Part shown: positions 22,287 through 34,690 of the stretch, in pieces
Numbering within the stretch: position 1 is the first letter of the stretch
How the letters are laid out: each line of letters begins with the position of its first letter
Assembly (NCBI GenBank): GCA_963681505.1
Contig: OY811991.1
Coordinates: 3,048,671 to 3,112,670 of the forward strand
Reading direction: 5' to 3'
DNA length: 64,000 bases
Origin: Eunapius fragilis
Taxonomy: Eukaryota > Porifera > Demospongiae > Spongillida > Spongillidae
Made by a program: the position numbers and the translations under genes
The notes under the pieces: model-generated
What the model was told of the DNA's origin: nothing
Databases searched by the model: none
The model's input: the letters and a program-made list of their open reading frames with translations, nothing else

Positions 22287-22980
22287 TATTAGGCAGCACC
22301 GATAAAGTTAAAATTGACTAATAAGTATGCCCCGATTTTGCAGCGATTTGGACTCTCCTGCAGAAGGATATTTAAGCGGGCTTTTTTTTACATGTACGAA
22401 GAGGATCGACCTATACACAGCGAATAAACACGTCAAATCAACTGGTTATTGAATCACAATTGATTTGACAATAAAATCGAACGCACTTGATTTTAAAACA
22501 TGCGTTGATTTAACAATTGATTTAAAATCCTTTGTGAAATCAATAATTGCGTTATTCTGCTGCCCCATATTTGTATTTGTTACATTACAGGGTGTCCAAG
22601 AATGACCCGACAGTGTTAACGTTTGAAGCGAAATGCCTTAGGATAAAAATTATCTATCTATATCCGTTTAGTCAAATACGAGCCGCATTATTAGAATTCG
22701 ATTTATCTTTAACAGTTCAAAAGATAGCTTGCAATTAATTAATTTGACACGAAAATTTTTAATTAATAAAAAGATTTATAAACTGCAGAGTAACCTTGAT
22801 GAATTTTTGAAGCATTGGCATTTTAATATTCAAACAACAAATCAAACTTGATATTCACTACTTTGATTTTTAATAACTCACCATTACATAATCTAATACA
22901 AAATGAAATGGTGTTTTTTATTTTAAAACGACCCTGGAATCTCGGCGGACTTACTTCACGAAGCAGGTTTCACCGCTTGC

Positions 22981-23483
22981 GTGGATTGCAAATTAGTCCT
23001 TGTTACCATTAAGCGGTCCCGGTGCACGTCCTGCTTGATTGACAGCCGCCATTCATCCAAGTCCAATGGCAGCAGCTGTGAGTCCTTGTTTAATAATAGC
23101 GGTTCGATACTTGGTAGTTCGCTACCGCCCTCCGAGCCACCTTTATGTTATAATACGTCGTCACCTGGGCCATCCCGATCGTCGGTTTCGCATGGGACAC
23201 CCTCATCACCGCAGCCCTCTCCTAGCACTTCATTCACACCTTCTTCTTCGGCAGTGCCAGCGCATACACTCCACATAGAACCTTCTGTGCCTCCATCACC
23301 TGTCCCAGTATCGCCCGAGCCTTTGCAAGTGGAGTCGGGAAGTGATCGAGCTATCCTCGCAATGATATCGCCTCAGGTACCAATAGTCCGACCTCTACAC
23401 AGGAAGCAGTGCATTGTAGCTGACTGCCACGAGCTAATTGCTCCAACCATGTGGCGTTCACATATGGGCCTTCACGCACGGGG
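22981..23483 (+). CDS. Retrotransposon ORF, 5' part cut by the assembly gap (same locus as 39932-43315)
   Basis: Identical to the first 503 bp of the ORF at 39932. It runs into the gap just after a C2H2-like segment (C-x4-C...H-x3-H). Translated past 23683 it would join unrelated sequence, so no protein should be predicted across the gap. Confidence 0.85.
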
Positions 23484-23683
23484 NNNNNNNNNNNNNNNNN
23501 NNNNNNNNNNNNNNNNNNNNNNNNNNNNNNNNNNNNNNNNNNNNNNNNNNNNNNNNNNNNNNNNNNNNNNNNNNNNNNNNNNNNNNNNNNNNNNNNNNNN
23601 NNNNNNNNNNNNNNNNNNNNNNNNNNNNNNNNNNNNNNNNNNNNNNNNNNNNNNNNNNNNNNNNNNNNNNNNNNNNNNNNNNN
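23484..23683. other. Assembly gap, exactly 200 N
   Basis: Two hundred N in a row. The base before it corresponds to 40434 and the base after it to 6736, so the gap joins the end of one contig to the start of another that overlaps it by about 16.75 kb. Exactly 200 suggests a placeholder length. Confidence 0.98.
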
Positions 23684-24801
23684 CTATTCCATTTGCTGGA
23701 AGCTTTATGCTGTCAGCTGGACCTGGAGTTAGCATCACTTTCAACGGAGTGTTGATTCATCCAACTTTTCTAAGTACAGTGAAGCACTTCAAATCCTCCA
23801 TCTCTCCAAGCGGAGCTTGAAGAGGCCTGGCAGTCACAGCAAGAACTGCAGAAATGGCAACCTATATGGCATTAATGAATAGTAACAGAAATCCTCTAGC
23901 CAAGGCTCTTCTGAAACAAGCTGCAGACAAAATGAAATCTGTCAAGTCACTTGTAAGTTGCAATAAATATTTAAATGAGTAATTAATTAAAACATCTGCA
24001 CCACTAGGAAGCCAAGGTTGTCCAAATGCCAAGCTACAGGGGTTTTGTGAAAAAGAAGGGCCATTTGTCAAGACCACTTGACAATGCTTTGCAATCCTTT
24101 GGAGTTCAAAGGCAGCAATATTTCAGTGGAGTAATTTATTGGCAACCATGTCCATAAGGCACTGAAGGTAGAATTTTTTTATTATGCAGATAAAAATTCA
24201 TATTACATGGCTACTTTTCTCAGCTACCCAATGTCAAGACCCTTTGTACATCAATCTCACAAATGGCACAACAACAACTGCCCCGTCGATCTGATGAGGT
24301 AGTGGGAAAAGTTTCACAGTTTATTACAGCATTTTCCTTATTTGGTAACTGTCATAATGTTTGTGATCGTAACTTTATTGATGAGGCACATGCTCAAGCA
24401 CTAGACAAGGTTAGTAACGACTTTTGTGCGATTTGTTTATAAAATTTGTCCTCCACGTAAATAAACAGGCTATTCTAGAGTTCTTTCTCTTCTATCGGGA
24501 TACATTTCCAGAGGCAACAGTTCCAATTAAAATGCACCTTTTGGAAGATCATGCTGTACAGTGGGCTAATTCAAACCATGTTGGCTTTGGCCTACTTGGT
24601 GAACAAGGTGCAGAGTCTATACATGCCAAGTTTAATCGGCTTGCCCTGGCATTTGCGCCCATCAGAGACAGAGTGAAGAACCTACAGTGTATTTTAAAAG
24701 AACATCTCTTAAGCATTGAGACACAATTGCTAGCTGCCATCCCACCTCCCTCAAAGAGAATAAAGAGCAATACTTCCAGTAGCTCTGCAGAACCTCAATA
24801 A
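23684..24801 (+). pseudogene. 3' half of the N-RAG-TP-like gene (right assembly copy)
   Basis: Corresponds to 6736-7850. It begins inside exon 8 at the contig edge. Single-base indels in the first 460 bp change frames relative to the left copy. At about 24008-24075 this copy keeps a longer continuous frame, and at about 24134 the left copy does, so neither copy alone can be taken as correct. Confidence 0.7.
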
Positions 24802-25519
24802 ATTTGTATTTTAACAATATACACGTCTGAATGCGGCTGCTGGTCATGCACAGAGCAGTTGTTCTTTGAATTAATTTGTACTATCTCAAATAACCTCCGA
24901 AAAATATTGTCTATAATATCATCCCGTCTTTTATTCTTTAGAGACACCTCCCCTACATGACAAAAATGGCGGATTTTCGAACGCTCAACGTATAGTTCAG
25001 AAAAGGCGTCATCGTTAGTATTTAATACAACCTACAGTGTACTTTACCGCTGTATTTGTTGTTTGGCCTGTCTCACTCCCTGAATGCCATACTCCTTTTT
25101 TGTATACACTATGTCGAAACACGCCGTGCGTAAGTCGATTGGTTGCGACAATCCATGCTAACAGTTAGCAACGTAAGGCCGGGCGATTTATGCTTTGCTA
25201 TAACAGTCAGAGGTGTTCGCCACTTCTAGTATGTTTTTTAGGTATATTGTGCATTTGGTGTCTTGGTGCAAAGCACATTCTAAGTGACATCGGTTGTCTG
25301 GTTCGTTGCTATGGGACAACGTAATATTTCGGGCGTAGGGTCAACTTTCCACGCGTTCAATGGGAGCAAACCACCGTGAATAACTGTGGTCTTAATGCTT
25401 GTTACGTAACCGCGCGCGCGCGTCAAACACACAAAAACATATAATTGCGTCGGCACGTGGTTTGGTGCCGAAATCATATTCACAGTTAATTTCCACGCGC
25501 CCTGGCTGCTTCATTATAG

Positions 25520-26214
25520 GCATCCAATGTTTACAATTGAGGCTGAACTGGAAGGTAAGCGATGATCAGGAGACATGTAGCTACAAGTATTAGCAATACA
25601 AAAGTGGTAACGAATTTTCTATCACCACAAACAAGCTGAACGAAATACCTTGTGGTTTTGTCCTAATAGATTGCTACCACAACCAACATTTTAGAGTGTG
25701 TGGGCAGAGGCCAGGGCAAAGAACTATATAAGTGCAAAGCATTCTCAGCTGGCGCTGAAAATAGTTTACATTGACACATCTGGGAATGATGTTCTGCATG
25801 TACATGTACTGAAAGCTCTCAATGGAGAGACCACCACAAAGGGAGTGCATCACAAATGTGCAGTGATCCAATTTTGAGTGATAAAGCATACATATCAAGA
25901 ATGAATACACATGCATTACATCATGGTGTCCAGGTATGCTGTGGTCAGCAGTTGATAGGGTTCGTCAGGCAGGCATTTTGCCTAATTTACTAATAGCTTA
26001 TCTTGAAAAGATTGCCCTTCCTCCAGTCCTCTTATGTGAGCCTAGACTACCTTTGGCAAGCGTGAACAACCGGTTGATGCTAAAGGCGCTGAAGTGTGCA
26101 CCGTGCTTCAACATCCTCTCGCAGCCGCAGTGTGGTGCACTGATGTGCGTCACGTGCCTCCAGGAGTGGAAAGCAGCATATCCCTATGGCGTGCCAAAGG
26201 TATACACTGGCTAA
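25520..26214 (+). pseudogene. Second RAG1-N-like fragment (right assembly copy)
   Basis: Same sequence as 8570-9264, offset 16950. Confidence 0.65.
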
Positions 26215-26320
26215 TGTGTCCATTCCATTAGGTAAATATACCCCTGCATACCTCAGCGCATCCTCCACATTGGGTTATATGCCTCCGCATTGGGTATATG
26301 TATCAATTTGAGTATACACC

Positions 26321-26395
26321 CAGGGGCGGATGCAGGGTTTTGGGGCGGGGGGGGGGGGGGGGGGGGTGTGTGAAGTGATTTAATAACGCGGTTTT

Positions 26396-26429
<34 letters not shown>

Positions 26430-26608
26430 AGAAGTCGTGAATTTAATAGCACGGTTTTGCGGGATACCCTACTCCACCCCCCACCCCCCTCCCCTCCCCT
26501 ATCGTTACACGTATAGCACACGTAAGAAGCCGTGAATTTTTAATAACATAGGTTTTGCGGGGGGGGGGGGGGGGGTATACCCTACTCACCCCCCTAAATC
26601 CGCCCCTG
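26321..26608. mobile_element. hAT-like MITE (right assembly copy)
   Basis: Same as 9371-9657 except for homopolymer lengths. Confidence 0.6.
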
Positions 26609-26840
26609 ACACCTCCGCGTTACGGATCCAGGGGTGAGGATATGTGTGGGGGCGTGGTGCGGGGCACTCTCCCCCGCCTCTTCAAGAATGTATGCGCTAT
26701 AATAATTGCATGCACGTCTCAAGAAATGTACAAGCTATACAGAGCTTCTGGGGCTGAGCCTCTTGGATGCTATACTACACCCACGGAGACCCTATGGCTT
26801 AGACGAGGATCCGCCGCTCGGTATGTACATTTCGCATTTG

Positions 26841-26959
26841 GTGGTCCCTAGTCTCGTACCCAGACCCACGCCACAGCAGCGGGTGGATTACATCACGTAG
26901 CGGTGATGTAATCCACCCGCTGCTGTGGCGTGGGTCTGGGTACGAGACTAGGTGGTCCC
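26841..26959. mobile_element. Perfect-palindrome MITE (right assembly copy)
   Basis: Same as 9890-10008, including the flanking gtggtccc repeats. Confidence 0.75.
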
Positions 26960-27130
26960 GTGCTCAGACCCACACCATCTCGAGTGTCTTGACGCCCCCA
27001 ATATATATGTGTCGTTTCCTTGCGTCACGCTGTCACAGCTATGGAAGTTGTGCGGGGCGTCCCATTTGAACGTAGAGAAAGAAAGCCCGCACTTTGTGAT
27101 AGCTATTGGTCTGGGGACCAGATGAGCATT

Positions 27131-30100
27131 GCATGCAGGAACGGGCGTGACCAAAACCAAAACCAGCTATGCATGGATTTCGATGAGCCATCATTTTTTA
27201 TTTCCTTTTTTTTTTGTTGCATGAAATTATTTAATACTGCTCCCCATTACTTCTCCTTTATCTAGCAATGGTTACCCCATACATACATGCATACCTCAGT
27301 GCATCCTCGGGATTCAGTATATACCTTGGGCTGATGTGTTGCATACACTGAACTGGTCTACTGCATGTACTGGACTGATGTGTTTTGTGCACTGGGCTGA
27401 TGTGATGCATGTACTGGACTGGTGTGTTGTATGTACTGGACTGGCGCGTTGAATGCACTGGTGTTGAATGTACTGGTTGTACATATTGGGCTGATGTGTT
27501 GTATGTATTGGTTGTATGTACTGGACTGATGTGTTGTATGTACTGGACTGGTGTGTTGATGTACTGGTATTGAACGTACTAGACTGATATATGTTTTATG
27601 CACTGGTCTGCTATGTTGTACATATTGGACTGATGTGTTGTATGTATTGGTTGTATGTACTGGACTGATGTGTTGTATGTACTGGACTGGTGTGTTGATG
27701 TACTGGACTGATGTGTTGATGTACTGGACTGGTGTTTTGATGTACTGGACTGGTGTGTTGATGTACTGGACTGGAGTGTTGATGTACTGGACTGATGTGT
27801 TGATGTACTGGACTGGTGTGTTGATGTACTGGACTGGTGTGTTGATGTACTGGACTGATGTGTTGATGTACTGGACTGGTGTGTTGATGTACTGGACTGG
27901 TGTGTTGATGTACTGGACTGGTGTGTTGATGTACTGGACTGATGTGTTGATGTACTGGACTGGTGTGTTGATGTACTGGACTGGTGAGTTGTATGTACTG
28001 GACTGGTGTGCTGATGTACTGGACTGGTGTGTTGATGTACTGGACTGATGTGTTGATGTACTGGACTGGTGTGCTGATGTACTGGACTGGTGTGTTGATG
28101 TACTGGACTGATGTGTTGATGTACTGGACTGGTGTGATGTATGTACTGGACTGATGTATTGCATTTACTGGACTGGTGTGTTGATGTACTGGACTGATGT
28201 GTTGATGTACTGGACTGGTGTGTTGATGTACTGGACTGGTGTGTTGATGTACTGGACTGGTGTGTTGATGTACTGGACTGATGTGTTGATGTACTGGACT
28301 GGTGTGTTGATGTACTGGACTGGTGAGTTGTATGTACTGGACTGGTGTGCTGATGTACTGGACTGGTGTGTTGATGTACTGGACTGATGTGTTGATGTAC
28401 TGGACTGGTGTGATGTATGTACTGGACTGATGTATTGCATTTACTGGACTGATGTGTTGATGTACTGGACTGGTGTGTTGATGTACTGGACTGGTGTGTT
28501 GATGTACTGGACTGGTGTGTTGATGTACTGGACTGGTGTGTTGATGTACTGGACTGGTGTGTTGATGTACTGGACCGGTGTGTTGATGTACTGGACTGGT
28601 GTGTTGATGTACTGGACTGGACTGGTGTGTTGATGTACTGGACTGGTGTGTTGATGTACTGGACTGGTGTGTTGATGTACTGGACTGGTGTGTTGATGTA
28701 CTGGACTGGTGTGTTGATGTACTGGACCGGTGTGTTGATGTACTGGACTGGTGTGTTGATGTACTGGACTGGTGTGTTGATGTACTGGACCGGTGTGTTG
28801 TATGTACTGGACTGGTGTGTTGATGTACTGGACCGGTGTGTTGATGTACTGGACTGGTGTGTTGATGTACTGGACTGGTGTGTTGATGTACTGGACTGGT
28901 GTGTTGATGTACTGGACTGGTGTGTTGATGTACTGGACTGGTGTGTTGATGTACTGGACTGGTGTGTTGATGTACTGGACTGGTGTGTTGATGTACTGGA
29001 CTGGTGTGTTGATGTACTGGACTGGTGTGTTGATGTACTGGACTGGTGTGTTGATGTACTGGACTGGTGTGTTGATGTACTGGACTGGTGTGTTGATGTA
29101 CTGGACTGGTGTGTTGATGTACTGGACTGGTGTGTTGATGTACTGGACTGGTGTGTTGCATGTACTGGACTGGTGTGTTGATGTACTGGACTGGTGTGTT
29201 GATGTACTGGACTGGTGTGTTGATGTACTGGACTGGTGTGTTGATGTACTGGACTGGTGTGTTGATGTACTGGACTGGTGTGTTGATGTACTGGACTGGT
29301 GTATTGCATGTACTGGACTGGTGTAATGTGTGTACATCACATATGTGTTTGCATGGTTTGTTGCATGTACTGGACTGGAGTGTAGCCAAGGGGCATCAGG
29401 ATATCAGTGGTGGCTATGAGGTAAGGATCATGTAGTGGAGGCTGTGGGACATGAGCATATACATGTATACTAGGGTCCACTACATTACATGCTAATGTCT
29501 CATAGTACTCACTATCTTTATATCCCATGACTATTGCTGATCATCTTTACATGCAGTTATAAATAATGGCGCGCCAAAAGTATATCAGCCCCAATGTGTA
29601 CCGCATTGGGTATATACCTCCATTCATTAGGTATATATACCCCTCATACTATAGCATCCCATTGCTCCTTCTTTATCTACCAATGGTGCTCCCTTCCTCC
29701 TGGACTGGTGTCTTGCATGTACTGGATTGGTGCAGGTATGTAGTGGAAGCCATGGGACATGACCATGTACTTACATGTACATAAATGGGGCGTCTCCTCT
29801 ACATGGTCCTGTCCCATAGCCTTCACTACATGGTCCTGTCCCATAGCCTTCACGACATGGTCCTGTCCTATAGCCTTCACTACATGGTCCTGTCCCATAG
29901 CCTCCTCTACATGGTCCTGTCCCATAGCCTTCACTACATGGTCCTGTCCCATAGCCTTCACTACATGGTCCTGTCCCATAGCCTTCACTACATGGTCCTG
30001 TCCCATAGCCTTCACGACATGGTCCTGTCCCATAGCCTTCACTACATGGTCCTGTCTCAGAACCCTGTCATTTTTTAAACCTCTCAATGGTGCAGTCTAC

Positions 30101-30189
30101 ATTTGAGCATATGTAGTGGAGACATGAGATGTCAACATGAGCATGTAGTGGAGGCCATGGGACTCTTCTGGATGTGCTTTAGATGTGTG

Positions 30190-30244
<55 letters not shown>

Positions 30245-32208
30245 ATATGTACCTAAAATAAAGGTGCACATGGCCAAATATCCAAACATCAATTCTAACA
30301 ATAAATTATAACTGCATGTAAATATGATCAGCAATATTCATGGGATATAAAGATTGTGAGTACTATGGGACAGTAACATGTAATGGAGTATGGGACATGA
30401 GTATGTAGTGGGCCCTAGTACATATGCTCATGTCCCACGGCCTCCACTACTTGATCCTTGCTTCATAGCCTCTATTAATATTCTGATGCCCTTGGCAACA
30501 CACCAGTCCAGTACATGCAACACACCAGTCCAGTACATGCAACACACCAGTCCAGTAGATGCAACAAACCAGTCCAGTAGATGCAACACACCAGTCCAGT
30601 ACATACAACACACCAGTCCAGTACATGCAACACACCAGACCAGTACATACATCACACCAGCCCAGTACAGGGTTGTTGTCAGACTTTCGAAGGGGGTGGG
30701 TCAGATATGTGTGAATGAGTTTGCTTAGAGAGACCTAGTCATGGTTCCAGACCCAATGGACACAGCTGTGGATGGACTACAGGGAGGTCGTTAGCCCCCA
30801 TCAATTCCCTCCCTCCTCCCTCTCACTGTGGCCCTGCAGTACAATACATAAAACACACCAGCCCAGTACATACAACACACCAGTCCAGTACATGCAACAC
30901 ACCAGTCCAGTACATGCAACACACCAGTCCAGTACATAGTACAGTATATGCAACACATCAGCCCAGTACATTCGACAAACCAGTCCAGTACACATATCAC
31001 ACCAGTCCAGTACATACATCAGTCCAATACACCAGCCCAGTACATACAACACACCAGTCCAGTACATGCATCACATCAGCCCAGTGCGTAAAACATATCA
31101 GTCCAGTATATGCAGTAGACCAGTTCAGTGTATGCAACACATCTGCCCACTCAATGGGAAGGTATATATACTGAATCCAAAGGATGCACTGAGGTATGCA
31201 GAGTGTGTATGACCCTTGGTTGAGGGGGGAGGGGGGGGGGGGCAACCATTGCTAGATAAAGGAGAAGTAATGGGGAGCAGTATAACGGTACACTGGGTAA
31301 ATATTGAACTAATAGCTTACGCTGATGCAACACATGAATAAAAAATAGTATCACACGTTTCTTTGTTGTTGTATTTACGAGGGAGCTTTTGCATTTCAAC
31401 CCCCTCCTCCCTGCCACTCCCCCCTCGAATATGTCCACCCCTGGTATATGTCCACCCCTGGTATATGTCCACCCCTGGTATATGTCCACCCCTGGTATAT
31501 GTCCACCCCTGGTATATGTCCACCCCTGGTATATGTCCACCCCTGGTATATGTCCACCCCTGGTATATGTCCACCCCTGCACTGCTACATGATGTGTGCT
31601 CATTTGATATGTCCACCCCTGGTATATGTCCACCCCTGGTATATGTCCACCCCTGCACTACTACATGATGTGTGCTCATTTGAGCACAATGAATGGCCTC
31701 ACATGGCACAACTCGTTCAGCTCTGCAATTTGTACAGCTTTTCTCACCTCAACCATATCAGTGGATAAGGGTACAAAATCTTTTTAGCCTCTGCGTACCT
31801 GGCATAGTTCCAATCATTTTATGCCTTTCCTCAAGTACCTTGACCTTTGTCATGTTCTTGCAGTAGTGTTGCAAGCCAAGGTGTATTCCCTTGACGTGGC
31901 TAACTGCAACTTAATTCGTAGAGCTGCAGTGCTGCATCATAATGCAAATAATGGAATGGCAATGGTGCTGGACCGACTTGGAACAACCACATTGTGCAGT
32001 GAATGCCTTCTACAATGCAACAAAGGGTGCATGCATGTGCCACACAATATGCTATGAATGCCTCCTTAGTTGTTAATGTATCAAAGAGGTGTGCATGCCA
32101 CACTGTGCTAGCATTCATAACATACATGTATTGTGACACAGCAATGCTTACCCAATCGAAATCCATGCATAGCTGGTTTTGGTTTTGGTCACGCCCGTTC
32201 CTGCATGC
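27131..32208. mobile_element. Foldback-like composite element (right assembly copy)
   Basis: Same as 10180-15257, offset 16951. Terminal repeats are at 27131-27184 and 32155-32208. sat-2 is at about 27334-29386, sat-3 at 29792-30061, the GT microsatellite at 30182-30242, inverted sat-2 at 30495-30670 and 30835-31151, and the 17-bp array at 31427-31657. Confidence 0.65.
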
Positions 32209-33380
32209 ATGATCAGAAATTGTCTTTTTATAGTGCTTATAATATTCAATGTAACATGAATGCAATGCCATATTGCTATATAGCTACACTTATAAGGTTA
32301 TAGAAAATAGCTGGCATCTTTACTGCCTGCAACCTGGATGCCGCTTTACTGTTGCAGTATTCAGACTGTTAGCTGGCGCCGCACACAAGTACGAACCAGT
32401 TGAGTCCCAGACAGCACAAGTATAATTGGTGGGAAGAGGGCGATCGTTGATACAGCATACAGCATAACCTATTTATAGCAACTAGGCAAAACCTGTCTGA
32501 CTCCAAACCAAACTGGTTTGACAACTTAAAACCAGTTCCTAACACTAAACCAGTTTCTAACAATGTACAGAACTCAGGTGCTACTGTAGACAATGGCCTA
32601 GACCTTACATGTACAACACCTAATATATCACAACTGTGTAGAGAGCCTCCACAACATCCTCATGCATACACTGGCAGAGCTAAGGAGGTCCCGGCCTAGT
32701 CTCAGAACCAGACCCAACAGACGCAGCTGTGGATCGATTACACCATGCAGAGATTGAAACAGCAATGTTCTTGATCACCACAATAGTAACATGCAGGCTC
32801 ATTTTGCATTTATAGCCCTATCATTTTAATGTGATGTAACAAGACCTCTAGTAAAGCTGCAGCATACAGGCACTAGAAGTAGTTGAATTATCATTGTGAC
32901 CTCTTTCCCAAGTGTACTTTAATAACTGCTTGAGTATAGATACCTGTTTGATATCTAAATCTAATCAAGCTAGGTATCAGTAATTGAGTAGCAATGGGCT
33001 TCATTTCTAAGCTGAGTATCTTGAGAATCATACATCCTGGCCCGTAGCAAGGGCAAAAAACTGGGGTGGCCAAAAATCGGACCATTATCAGCCGGCTAGA
33101 ATCCAACGCTGGCCTTCCTCATTTTCCTCACAGATGTGGTTTCATTATAGAAGTGGTCATTTCAATGCAACTATATATATAATTATATATATATAATATA
33201 TATATAAATATATATATTTGGTCTAAGTGTATGTTGTGTACTGTATTGTGTTCGATTATTAGCATACTCAACGTACTAGCACCAGATAACATAGTTTGCC
33301 TACACACTTGTTATTGAATTTTCACTAATTAAATCATTTATGAATAAAGTATTTTTACTGCTCAAAAAGTGGACAAGAAC

Positions 33381-34511
33381 TAGGGAGATCTGATAGAGTT
33401 CAGCACAAAGTCAGAATGGATTATGTTGATGTCATATGGCAGCAAGTGTAGAGAACTGGCTCAGCCCAATGTGAAGAAACGAGGAAGCTGGGTGAAATGG
33501 TGCTGCATAAGGATGTCATCTTACCCTCATCCAATCCCCTGTTGTGCTAGCCGGAAAAAAGTCTGCACGCTTCTGTGTCAATTACCCTAGATGGGTGCTT
33601 ACCCTCTACCGAGGTCAATGACATGCTGGACACCCTGGCTGGATCACAGCTGCTTACTACATTGGTGGTTATTGGAGAGATGAAACCAGAGGACAAAGAG
33701 AAGACTGCATTCTGAACCTTGGAGGGGACCCTGCAATGTACCTGAAACCTTCCATGTATGGTGTACTGAAGGGACTGCAGTTTATCTAGTTCATCTGGAT
33801 GACATGGGTTTGTCTTGGCTCAACCCCAATCTCAGTGTGATATACAACAAATCCTGGGATGAGCCAGTTTTTATTGCCAGTTCATAAAGGACTTCACCAT
33901 TGAAACAGTGCCAGTGCTTGGAGCCCAGGAATGTGGTTCTAGGGAGACTGTCCACCATGAGCTGTTCAGGTAATCATGCTCAGCCAATATTTATTGGCCA
34001 AAATCAAGATGGAGTGATTATTATGGCCAAATTCCATTCTGTCCTGGTCCAACATGTTGCATGCCTCCGTGGTTCATGATCTTGCTTCCTTCCTCCATGA
34101 ACATTGACAAATCATATTTGGAGACTGACATAACACGAGTACGCATTACACTACTTCTTATGACCTTGGGGGTCACACGATTGTCTGATTGCCTCACTAA
34201 TTTTCTTGATTTCTTTTTTCTTGCAAAAAAATCTATCAAATGATATGTAGCAATAAAAATAATTGGATCCATAATTATATAAAGAATTTTGGCTGAAAGA
34301 TCCTGGCCAGGATTCATTGGCAAGATCTTGACCACATCCAAGGATTAAAAAAAAATGGATCCGCGTTTTTTACGAAACCCATTCTGGAAGAGCATTCAAG
34401 AGCTACGTGGCGGTATGACTGGTGGCGATTTTGAAGAGGCGAAGACAATGGCCCGGATTACAGCTCGTTTCTATTGACCTGGATGTGGTGGATGCACCGA
34501 ATTATTTGGTA
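33381..34511 (+). pseudogene. Decayed Gypsy-type pol fragment (right assembly copy)
   Basis: Same as 16430-17560. Confidence 0.4.
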
Positions 34512-34690
34512 CATACTGTTTGCCTTCGTTGCTCCAGAATTAGTGATGGACATTAAAGATGGAGCTGGGCTCCCATGTCACATTGTCTATATTGCTCAAT
34601 CCCTTAATTGCTTCTTTTTTATTTTGTGTGTTAATTAATGTACTTTGTTTATTGTACGTGTTCTGAGGTGCATTGTTATTGCAATATTTA

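Larger units (their letters stand above)
6736..23483. repeat. Left copy of a 16.75-kb near-identical duplication (probable unmerged contig overlap)
   Basis: This interval is the same sequence as 23684-40434. It ends exactly at the first N of the gap. The offset is 16948 at its start, 16950-16951 through the middle and 16951 at its end, so net indels are only a few bases. Long minisatellites keep identical length in both copies. Confidence 0.95.

Noticed and set aside
23438..23820. Frames running through the N gap
   Set aside because: They join unrelated sequence across unknown bases.
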